Shown piece by piece: positions 40,001 to 52,000 of a stretch of DNA of 64,000 nucleotides. The position numbers and the translations under genes are program-made. The DNA lies in assembly GCA_949710005.1 (NCBI GenBank), contig OX453272.1, forward strand, positions 30,047,932-30,111,931, read 5' to 3'. Every line of letters starts with the position of its first letter. The stretch's first letter is position 1. The notes below the pieces were generated by a model. It was not told the DNA's origin, made no database searches, and was given only the letters and a program-made list of their open reading frames with translations. This DNA is from Ricordea florida (taxonomy: Eukaryota; Cnidaria; Anthozoa; Corallimorpharia; Ricordeidae).

Positions 40001-43000
40001 ACGCGGTTTTTCTGAGTACTCTATGGTAACAACAAACCAGTTGTCACAGAAGACAACCACTCTTCGCGAGTAAACTAAATGGAAATCTGTCAGAGGTACC
40101 GTATCTTATATTGAGCGAATGAAAGTTCAAATCTTTTCCGAGGCAAAACAAAGGACTAACAACGAATATTTCAGTTACGGTTGCTTACCTTCGTTGCTCG
40201 CCATGAGGCCAAAAGGTCGTCACGATGGAATAGGTTCCGTATTCTGTCAAAATATGCGAGTGTTCCTTCCAAAATTCGAACAAGTACAATAGTTATATCA
40301 TTTACAAAACTAAAAGTTTGAAGATGAACTCTTTTAGATCGCTCGTGTCGCTTAACCACACTATAACTCTAAATATGGCGGCTGGAACGCTTGCGTCCCA
40401 GCATGGCGTTGCTAGGTGGTATCCAAGCACGTGACCTAATCCTGCAAATGGTCTATTGAATCTGGACAAGCTATGAACGCATGTTACAGGTTTCAAGTCT
40501 TACGGGTGTCTGTGTATACGTAATAAGGTAATGATCTATTATTACTGGTATAAAATTGAGGGTAACTGATGTAGTTGGTTTCTGTTAAGACAATTAGAGC
40601 ACTCGTTACAAGTTAATTTGTTGCTACGTGCTTTGTGATAAGTATGTTACTATTATCTTTTTGTCATATTTTCTCTATTTCAGCTGTCAACAGTGATGAC
40701 ACAGTGGATGTGACCTATGTTGACTTTGGAAATTCCGAGAAGTTGCCATTTGTGGAAATTCGGAAACTTCCTGACATGTTTCTCAGATTACCGAAACAGG
40801 TAACAGTTTAGAATAAATTAGCATAAATTCGAATAACTGATATATAAATTAGCATGTAACAGTTTAGTTGAATTGTGGACTACTTTTTTTACCTAGAATC
40901 AACTGGGTTCATAAATTAGAATAACTTATTATTATATTGAATTTAGTAGTAGACCAGATGACAACAACCGATAAAAATGATTGTGGGGGGTATTCGCTCC
41001 GACGAAGGGCTAACGCTCGAAACGTCAGCACCTCCTTTTTACCTTACGGTGGTATAACTTACTTAATCAACTCGTTTGATTTATCCATTTTCTTGTAGTT
41101 TTTAAAGAGACTGGTGTTGCGTCCGTGGGGAATTGAGACACAAGAAATTGGGTAAATCAAACAAATTGATAAAGTGAGTTACACCACCGGGAGGTAAAAA
41201 AGGGTACTGACGTTTCGAGCGTTAGCTCTTCGTCAGAGCGAAAATGATACTTGGACGCTTGGAGATACGAGACTTCTATGTCAAACCATTGATGCTTAAA
41301 AAATTGAAGCTGTGACCATAAGAGCCTTGATAACAGTCAGTTAAGTATTAACAGTGACCGAATCCACCCTCCCTTTCCCTCTCCCCGATTCATTCTCTAG
41401 ATATCCCAAGTTGGGAGTGGGCAGGGGGCTTAAGCACAGTCCAAGGGGTATCACCGTCTCACCGCCTGTCGCCGTATTAGTAATGTTTAAGGTGTTAAGT
41501 AAAGGCAATTTTGAGAAAGAAACGCAACTGCGCGAGATAGATTTTTGTATGAAAACGTCTGAATGAACAGTGACCATTAATTGGCCGAAAAACAAAAGAT
41601 TCCCGTATTCGTGTTTTTGGTCTAGCGCATGCTCAAAGTTTCGCGCAGTTAACCCAAAATAGAGGCTGTAAAACGACGTAGTTTTACAAAGATATAGAGG
41701 ATTATTACACGGTGGCGCGAAGATATGAATTTTATTTTCGAGTGGTGAAACAATATTTTACGAGCGAGCGCAGCGATCGAGTGAAATGTTGTTTTTAACA
41801 CGAGGTAACACACGATAAAATTCGTATCTTCAAGTGTAATGTTCTTTTTATTCTGTGGACAAGAAACTAGCGGGAAAATTTTAGGACGCGCGCATACATC
41901 CGGGACATTTGATACATAACTTTTTTCATATCTTCACTGAGTGAAAATACAAGTGTTCTAGTTTCCGGTAAAACACTATTATCCATATAATAACACTCTC
42001 TATGCTGAACGTTTGTTATTTTCTAAGTTTGAAGGTGTACTCAACGGACAACAGTGCGACTATCGAACCAAGGCTACCCAAACAAATTTTCATACAAATC
42101 ATCCTATCACAATCAAGTATCTGAACAATAAAATCTTAACAAATGTTTTGTATTTCGCTTAACATGAAGTTAATTTGGGCTATAGCTGTACAAAACACAT
42201 CAAGATTGAAAAAAAACTCGCCACAAATCTGTTGTTCAGCGTCAAAAGCAGACATTCAAAATTTGTGTGAATATTTACTTGGGTGGCCTGGGTTCGAGTA
42301 GTTGCACCCTGAATTACATTTCGCTAACAAAGTGATTGCGCATGTCTAGTTTTGTAGTTGGGAAGAGCATCTGGTTTTTTGTTTAATTCTTATGTACGAT
42401 TGCTTACCGTTTGCCTCAGGCTCTACCAGCCTGTCTTTATGACATCAAACCGAACGGAAATGACACAGATTGGAGAGAAGAGGTAAGTAACTTGTGTGGT
42501 CGAATGACTCCAAAAATGATAAGAGACTTTTTTCTAGGCTTGGTTAAGACAAATAAGGTCAAAGATATTCTTGAAACACTTTAGGAGTTGTCGTCGCCTT
42601 AAAAATCTCTTCAAAACTTTCAAATTATCGCGAAAATGAAGTAATATGCTTTTTTGCACATGAAGTATGTTTCCACTCATTCACCGCCAAGATCTGAGCA
42701 ATAATTCTCCGTAGAGAGTGTCATAAACCTGCTTGTATGTTGGTTTGGGGAATTTGATCAATGAACACTAATACATTAATCCTTGGATTAGTGAATGCTT
42801 AAATTATGTTAAAATTATAGAAATTTCGGCTTTTTCTGAACTGGAGGAAACCTCAACATCCCATTATGAAAGTTATTGACGCTATTTTCCGCAGTCGTTC
42901 CGAAACGTAGTAGTCACTTTGACCTTTCGCAAAGCTTGTACCAACAATGCAACGGGGTTCAAGAGTTGCGCAGTGTGATATGCTTCTTGTGACTTGTTTA

Positions 43001-46000
43001 GAAACGTTGTATGACTCAAGCCAATCAAACTGCGCCTTCTCTTGGTGCTAGTTCCAGCGTCGTTTGTGCCTGTCAAGAACGAGATAAGTTGTAAGACACA
43101 TCACTTCGTGAAATGATCCTCTGACTATGTCGTTGTCCATGCTTCCCTCATTGTATTTGCTGTTTTTCAGGACAAGGCGAATGTTGCTAATTTGCTCTTA
43201 AACAGACGGCTGGTTGTAGACGTCAAAGGTTAGTCATAAGTGGTTAAAAACCAGCGTGAGTGCACACAAGGAGCAGGGAATGTAACTTTTGGTGACGTGG
43301 TCTCATCCACTTGGTTGACGATTGCTAATAAGAAACGTGAGCCTGCAACTCAAGTTGTACTGCAATTCATGTAATACATCAATCGCGAGATACGGTGTTA
43401 CATCACATATCAAACACGAGATACAGTGTTTTATCACATATCAACACCAGACACAGTGTTTCATCACATATCAAACACCAGACACAGTCTTACATCACAT
43501 ATCAAACATGAGACTGTGTTACATCACTATCAAACACCAGACACAGTGTTTCATCACATATCAAACACCATATACAGTGTTACATCACATATCAAACACC
43601 GAGAAGAGAGCTGAAAGTATGACGTGCAGTGGATTGTTTTTAGCGAAATTCTGGGTGTTTGGTATGTGATGAAAGACGCGTATCGAGTGTATGATGTTGA
43701 TGTAGCTTATCAAACTAAATTGTTTAGGAGAAGTTAACGATGCAAAAACGAGTGATGTTTCATCAGGTATCCAAACACGTCACGGTGCCTGATTTCCTTT
43801 GTCTTTCCCTCATGCATTATTGAGTAGTTTGAGAGTACTCACACTATGTGTGGTGGCTCTCTCTTGGGCAGGGACCATAGATGATAGGATAACTGTGATG
43901 CTGTATGACACCTCGGGAGCGCAAGATGTGTGTATCAACGAATTTCTGGTCCTTCATGGCTACTATCAACCAGCCGGTCAAGGGTATGGAAACGGTCACG
44001 TGTCTGTAGTCATAGTTACACCGCCTAGGGAGCATTCAAGTTTATTTGAAGTATATAGGCAGACCTATAGATCTTGGTACAATATCGAATCGAATTCACA
44101 TTTTCGCAGCAAGTTTTTTTTCTACCAAAATCCTATGTAAACGTCAAAGTTGATATGATTGAAATACGCGTAGCCACCTTCATGGTTGCAAATTTTTATT
44201 ATTGGACAAATTTGCACTCGAGCCTAAGTGTCAGGAAATCAAACGTCATAGTGGTCAAAATAAGTTTTCAGTATGTGCGGTTTCACTTAAAGACTGCCAA
44301 GTACAATGTATTTATTTTTATGCCTTCATTGAACTCAGCAACTCAGCAAAAAATGGCCAATCAAAACTCTTGTTTTTCACTGTGGTTGATGTCATTGTTA
44401 AATTGATTGGTGTATTATCGAAACATCAAAGGGACTTTGAGTAAGTCTATGTTTCCCAGATCAATCTGAGTTTATACTTTTAGGTTTTGGGGATGGCTAA
44501 TACTTTACGTTTCAGTTATGTAAAAGTGAAAGAATACAGAAAGACAGAAAATGTAAGGACCACAATGAGAAAGAGTAAAAGAAAGCCTAGCACTATCCGA
44601 ATGCTGGCGTGCTCATTTAAGGGTTCTTGCAGCGTGGTCAAGAGTCGACAAGAAATGGAGGCAGACATTATGAGCACAGCTGCGAGTCAAGAACAACCAG
44701 AGGCGCCTCAGCAGGAGGACACTGCTGATAGTATAACAGTAGAGGAAGAGAGAGTGGAAGCAGGGGAAGAAGAACAAGGTGTGATTTACAGTTCAGCAGC
44801 AGAGGAGGCATCGAGCTCTGTTTCTCCTGTGGCGAATCCCGATTTCCAGTACAAGCTGGCCGTCTTACCAGACGGCAGACGTTTTCAAGCTGGTATCACT
44901 TTTGTGGACTCACAGGGCTACATATACGCCCAGGAGGTGAAGCAAGGTAAAACTGTTTTGTTGTTTTAAGCTGAAAGAAAGACCTTCATTCGATTCCCCC
45001 CCCCCCCCCCCCACAGAGGTAATTATTGCCCATTCCTTCTATCCCCCCCCCCCCCCTTTCCATCTCCATTCCTTGAACCGGAGGTCACAAAATGATGCAG
45101 GTCCAACAATTCCTTAGTTCCACTCCTTTGTTCTTGTTTTTTTTATTCTTCTTCTGTAACGCGTTCTATATATCCTGACTTAACCACTTTCTTAGTCTGA
45201 AGAACAGATGTTATTTGGGGCGCTGCAGTTGGTTCTAGTGCACGTGCGCTACGCGCGAGACACGCATGACGAGGTCAACTTGATGGCGACGTTACGTCCG
45301 CTACTCCCTGTCATCACTGATTGGTTGTTTACTGAATCTGCTGTGTACAGGTGACCGTACATTGATCGATATTATGAGTGCGTTGTTACAGAGGTACGGT
45401 AAAGGCGATGACACCAGTGGTGCCCCATCTGACGCATCTGTAGTGCCTCCATGTCTCCCATGCTGTGCACAGTATAAAGAGGATGGCATGTGGTACAGGG
45501 CTAAAGTACTGAAACACTGTGACGACGACAAGGCAGAGGTACACCTGGGATCTGTTTGTGGTTTATGTTTGTTTGGTTAGACTCCCGACGATAACTTTTT
45601 TGTCAGTTGACTAACCGTAACGCCTGGTTTCTTTAGCAAGTAAAGCAAGAAGGAAACTGTTTTTTCCTTCAGGAAAGAAACAGAATACATTCAACTCTCT
45701 CTTAATCGATCACAGTTAGTGTCGGAAAAAGTGGTCGCTAACCACTGATAACCATTGAATAATAGGGAGCTTAAGCAAGAACGACGACGACGCTGAGGAC
45801 GGCACGTTCGAAAAAATGGATTTGTTTTTCTCCTGTACCAATGGCGTCAGGCCTGTTTCATTTTCTTTCCGTAACTTTTCAAACCGCCGATTTTTCCAAC
45901 CTAACCCGTTCACAGCACATTACAAATTTTTCTTGGCGATTTTGTCGTTGTGCACTCGGGTCTTCCAGAAAACCTGAAAAATGGCCATTTCACGTTGTTG

Positions 46001-49000
46001 TTTTGCAGAGGACGGCAAAGAAATCTACCAGACTGTATTTTGCTCGTGCAATTTCATTGTTTCGTTTATCAACGCTATTGTGTGGTGCCGTTGTAGTGGA
46101 CGTCGTCGTCATGTTTTTCTTAAGGTCCCTATTGTACACAGTGGCCGCCCAAGAGAGAGACGTTTTGAAACAGTGTCTGACTGAGAAGCAAAACGGTTCT
46201 TTATAAGTTGGTTGCTTAGGAGAAGTGTTTGTTTAATAACGTGGTCGTTAAGAGAAAGTTAACTGTACTTGGAATCAAACCTCACATTAACCCTCACAGA
46301 AATCAACATTGGCAAGGACTGCCAGTACTCTGTATTCTGTGGTCCACATGACTTGATGGAGAGTACAAAGTCAAAGACAACTACTGTAACAACATACAGT
46401 ACAAAGAGAGGATTATGATAATGATGATAATGATAATGACGATAACGATAATGATCATGATAATAATAGTAGTAAAAATGATGGTATTGTTTGTTTTGTT
46501 TACGCAGGTTAATTACATTGATTTTGGAAACTCTGAAGTGGTGGCTCTCTCAGCTCTGCGACAGGAAATGCCGTTTATGGAAGTACCTCAACAGTGCGTG
46601 CAACTTGTGTTACATGGAGTAGAGCCAGTAAGCATTTTTACACTGCAATCGATCAGGACCCTTACTTATCACTCAGCTGAAGTGTGCGCTGTGGTTCTAA
46701 CTTATTCAACGGTGAATCAAACCATGCAGTGTGACCATTCGTTGTAAAGCTACTGAACAGTACTGTACTGTGGTACTATTTGTTTTACTATACAGTGTGG
46801 ATCAAACCATGCAGTGTGACCATTCGTTGTAAAGCTACTGAACAGTACTGTACTGTGGTACTATTTGTTTTACTATACAGTGTGGATCAAACCATGCAGT
46901 GTGACCATTCTTTGTAAAGCTACTGAACAGTACTGTACTGTGGTACTGTTTGTTTTACTATACAGTGTGGATCAAACCATGCCGTGTGACCATTCTTTGT
47001 AAAGCTACTGAACAGTACTGTACTGTGGTACTATTTGTTTTACTATACAGTGTGGATCAAACCATGCAGTGTGACCATTCTTTGTAAAGCTACTGAACAG
47101 TACTGTACTGTGGTACTGTTTGTTTTACTATACAGTGTGGATCAAACCATGCAGTGTGACCATTCTTTGTAAAGCTACTGAACAGTACTGTACTGTGGTA
47201 CTGTTTGTTTTACTATACAGTGTGGATCAAACCATGCAGTGTGACCATTCTTTGTAAAGCTACTGAACAGTACTGTACTGTGGTACTGTTTGTTTTACTA
47301 TACAGTGTGGATCAAACCATGCAGTGTGACCATTCTTTGTAAAGCTACTGAACAGTACTGTACTGTGGTACTGTTTGTTTTACTATACAGTGTGGATCAA
47401 ACCATGCAGTGTGACCATTCTTTATAAAGCTACTGAACAGTACTGTACTGTGGTACTGTTTGTTTTACTATACAGTGTGGATCAAACCATGCAGTGTGAC
47501 CATTCTTTGTAAAGCTACTGAACAGTACTGTACTGTGGTACTGTTTGTTTTACTATACAGTGTGGATCAAACCATGCAGTGTGACCATTCTTTATAAAGC
47601 TACTGAACAGTACTGTACTGTGGTACTGTTTGTTTTACTATACAGTGTGGATCAAACCATGCCGTGTGACCATTCGTTGTAAAGCTACTGAACAGTACTG
47701 TACTGTGGTTTTGTTTGTTTTACTATACAGTGTGGATCAAACCATGCCGTGTGACCATTCTTTTTAAAGCTACTGAACAGTACTGTACTGTGGTACTGTT
47801 TGTTTTGCTATACAGTGTGGTTCTAACTTATTCAACGGTGAATCAAACCATGCAGTGTGACCATTCGTTGTAAAGCTACTGAACAGTACTGTACTGTGGT
47901 TCTGTTTGTTTTACTATACAGTGTGGATCAAACCATGCCGTGTGACCATTCTTTGTAAAGCTACTGAACAGTACTGTACTGTGGTACTGTTTGTTTTGCT
48001 ATACAGTGTGGTTCTAACTTATTCAACGGTGAATCAAACCATGCAGTGTGACCATTCGTTGTAAAGCTACGGAACAGTACGGTACTGTGGTACTGTTTGT
48101 TTTACTATACAGTGTGGATCAAACCATGCCGTGTGACCATTCTTTGTAAAGCTACTGACCAGTACGGTACTGTGGTACTGTTTGTTTTACTATACAGTGT
48201 GGATCAAACCATGCCGTGTGACCATTCTTTGTAAAGTTACTGAACAGTACTGTACTGTGGTACTGTTTGTTTTACTATACAGTGTGGTTTTTAATTTTTT
48301 TATCTGTGGATTAAACCATGCAGTGTGACCATTCTTTATAAAGGTACTGAACAGTACTGTACTGTGGTACTGTTTGTTTTTCTATTAAGTGTGGTTCTAA
48401 CTTTTTCATCTGTGGATCAAATCATGCAAAACGATCATTCGTTGGAAGGCTTCTGAACATTACTTGACTATAATACTGTTTGTTTTGGTATACCGTGTAG
48501 TTCTAACTTTTTCATCTTTGGACTAAACAATGAAGTGTGAGCATTCTCTTGAAAGCTACTGAAACAATGCTGTACCGTGATACTTAAACCTTGTGAATAG
48601 TTAACATAGGTTCAGGAGTTTTCTTCTATCATGCCCCAGTCATATAAATCATGGAATTTCAAGTTCCTCCGTAAGGAGTCAAACGTAGAACCTTCCAATA
48701 TGTTTTTCTTGCGCTGTAAAAGAGGTGTTATGCAAGGACTGGTACAGTTAATCTGTATAGTTTTAATTTGTTTCTGTGTCTTTTTAGAAAACAAAAGACG
48801 GTCATTGGCCTCCTAAGGCCATTGCTGTGTTAACTCAGCTGATTGTGGGTCAAGACTGTATTGCTTACATCAAGGTAAGTAACCCACACGTAGCTGTTGT
48901 AATAATTATGTTATTATACTTGTGTATCATTTCCTTAGCCTCGGCAGTAGCAGTAGCACCAAGGGTAGTGGGGCTGAGCAAATGAGTGAAACAAACAATT

Positions 49001-52000
49001 TAAAAGAAATTTCACAAAGTTAGGAATCCCAGCTGGTTGGAGGCGAACCACGTGACCATTTAAAAACGTGTCGATGGGGGGACTTGAACTCGGTTTCCCC
49101 GGATTTCAAGCCGAGTAGTTTAACCTCTCCTATTATAATTGTAGTTTGAGTGCATAGAATAAATCATACATAGTTGCATTGCGGTTGGGTCCGCAGTTGG
49201 AGATATGTTCTTTGCAGTATTTCTGCAACTTTAAGCAATTGCGGTTTAGGCTGGAAATAGAACAGGCGGTAAGGGGATTCGACCCCGAGAGCTGACTAGC
49301 GATACGGTGGCTGCGAATGGGCAAGTTGAAGTTCGATTTCAGTTTAAAACTTTGCTCACTCTTCGCATCAAAAAAAGTCACGGTAGCTCTCTCTCCTCCA
49401 ATAAAAATGCTCTGAAAGAGAACCTCTCTTGCTATTGGCTATATCGTTCTATGACGTGACGGGGTAACAACTATTACGGAGGTCTCACCCAACTTGCTAC
49501 AGACGCCTGTATCTGAGCGTCTTTAAAATTGCGTTAATACTGGGAAGGCCATGTCTTTTTATTAATTTCGTCTGTGCTCCTCTTTGATCCCTTGTACCGC
49601 TGACCGTCTTGTTCGTCTCAGGGCGACAAGTTGCCTGGTTACCCTCTGGTAGTGGGTCTTAGTCTCCAAGATGGCTCGGATGTAGCACAGACTTTACTAA
49701 GCAAGGGCCTGGTACAGAAATCACCGACTTCGCGAAATGAGGAAGAACCAGCAAAGCTTTTTCCCAAAAAAATGAAGCCTGCCAAGAACAATCAAAAACA
49801 ATCTGTGCGCTCTATTACAGAGATCAGGTAAAAAATGTGATAAAAGTAATTTATTTTTGTGTTTGACTACTCATCATAAACCAATTGCTGTGTCCAAACA
49901 AGCAGTTTGGTACTACAGTTTATTGTGGGATATCAGGTGTTCGTTACCAGGAGCCTTCCTCTCTGTTGGGTGGCGTCCTCAGCAAAATAGCAAACGAGGC
50001 TATTTTTAGAACTCTTTTTTTTCCCACGAATCTCTCTTTCAGACAGGAAGACTTTGAAACCTTTGAGGAAAGTCCAAAAATTTCGCCAACGCAGAAAAGC
50101 TCGCAGTTTGATTGGTCTGTGTAATCATTCTTTTGTTAAGATTGCCGCGAAACAGTAGTTAGAACTAGCAGAAGTGCGTTGGGATTTTCGGTTTGACGGT
50201 TTTGGCCATTTTTAGGTGGGTTTTTGTCACGTTCGGTTTGCTGTTTTTGCGTATTTTAGCATTTCGTTTTCGATTTTCGGCAAAACTACAAACAGGTTTT
50301 GGGATTTGGTGTCCGACTGGTGACTAGTTGTTGCAAGTTTCAATCGAATCATATTCACGTCTAGGTTCTTAAAACTCTAGTCCGGAATTCTAGATTTTCG
50401 ATGGTGGTTTTCAGAGCTATAGGATAGCTTTTCGCGAGTGCGAAATCTCCCTAATCTCATTGCGATTCACTGTAGGAATTTTCTTAATTTTAATGTCCAC
50501 TTAATAGAGGTGTCCGTTGAATACAAGTTTTTTTTTCAGTAAATATGGGGAAAAAAGAATTGGACTGAGGCTGCTGTCAGCTTAATAGAGGGTGTCCGCT
50601 TAATACAGGTTTGACTGTAGTCCCCAATGCCCCCCCCCCCCCCCCCCACTTAATTAACACCATCTGCTACGGGAAGACGAAAGGCCTTACGGTAAAGATG
50701 AACGTGCCTGGTTATGGGTTCACGGTGATATTTAGTTACTTCTTGCTGGTCCACGGACATGTTTGCGTTTGCAAAAGGGCCTCATTATCATTAATCACTT
50801 TACAAACCGACCAGAGCATGATGTTGATGCCAACGTGGTGTAGTTAGCCATCTGTGTTTCCATGCAAAGGATTTTAGTGTTGCCCATAACTCAAGTTAGT
50901 AACTACGTGAATTAAGTTGTCATGGTCTAACCTGTTAGAGACTTAATTAATGATAATAATACGAAGTCTGTACCAACGGACCGGACGATGGTGTCCAATA
51001 CAATACCAAGTTTCTAGCACTTGAGAACTAAGTAAAGGCACACACGGGTTGTGAGGGCTACACGACTGGCGCTTATCCCGATTTCAGCAGCATGAAGTAC
51101 CTGGGTGTATTCACCCGGATACTTCCCCCTAGGTGAGATGCTAGTCCACCACAGGGCTACCCCCAGGGTCATGTCCCCGGTACCCATTTATACACCTGGG
51201 AGGAGAGAGACAGTCTGAAGTCAAGTGCCATCACCAGGGCTCGAACCGTGCAGCTCCTGATTGGAAGTCAAACCCCCCTACTACCATGTCTCCACATAGC
51301 TTGTACTTACTTGTCCGCTGTTTTAACCGAACTTCCTTCATATTTCAGACAGGAGGCACAAAAAATCAGCTCACATGAAGCCAAATGTGTACTGGGTCAA
51401 ACTGAATTACCCGAGGATGGCATACGGTTTGACGTCACCATAACCCACATTGAACAACCCGACTGTCTGTATTTCCAGCGGGTACCCCCTACAGGCATGG
51501 ACGTGGAGTTGTCGGATGATCCCGACCCCACTCTGGAGCGTGCAGGCGATGAGCTGAGAAGACTGGAAGAGATGATGGCCAAGATTAACGCACCTGAATT
51601 TTTCAAAAATTTCTCTCCTTTGTCGGCTGCAACCGAAGGTGAGATGCGTCTTTTCGGATTTTGCCGAAAACGTCCGGACACAATCCGTCGGGTCTATTCT
51701 TTTGCGCTTGATTGGTCTATAATTTTATTAGAATACAAACCCTCCTGCCCTCTTAGATTAGAAGTAAATGTAAGAGATCCCCCACGGTTTTTTGGAAGAC
51801 ATATATATGATCCATGAATATCTTTTATTTGCGCTTGCTTGGCTGTCACGAGGTTTGGTATATCTAAATAAGGTCATATGAATGTGAAGTTATGGAAATG
51901 TTATATTTGTGAATTGCGGAAGAGAGATTTAATCAGTGAATGATCGTCGCAGTTATGTACGCCACTTAAGCCGTTGCAAAGATGAGGCCTGAAAAATAAT

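Larger units (their letters stand above)
35861..40454. mobile_element. ISL2EU-type DNA transposon with transposase and YqaJ genes
   Basis: 4,594 bp bounded by inverted repeats starting AGACCCTTTGCAGGATTAGG (left) and, inverted, AGACCATTTGCAGGATTAGG (right), with the 2-bp target duplication AT (35859-35860 and 40455-40456). The first 85 bp of the arms are nearly identical and similarity continues for over 300 bp. Two convergent genes meet in the middle (stops at 38204 and 38300). Both the AT duplication and the pairing of a THAP/DDE transposase with a YqaJ exonuclease are known marks of the ISL2EU group. It sits in an intron within Tudor domain 2. Confidence 0.88.
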
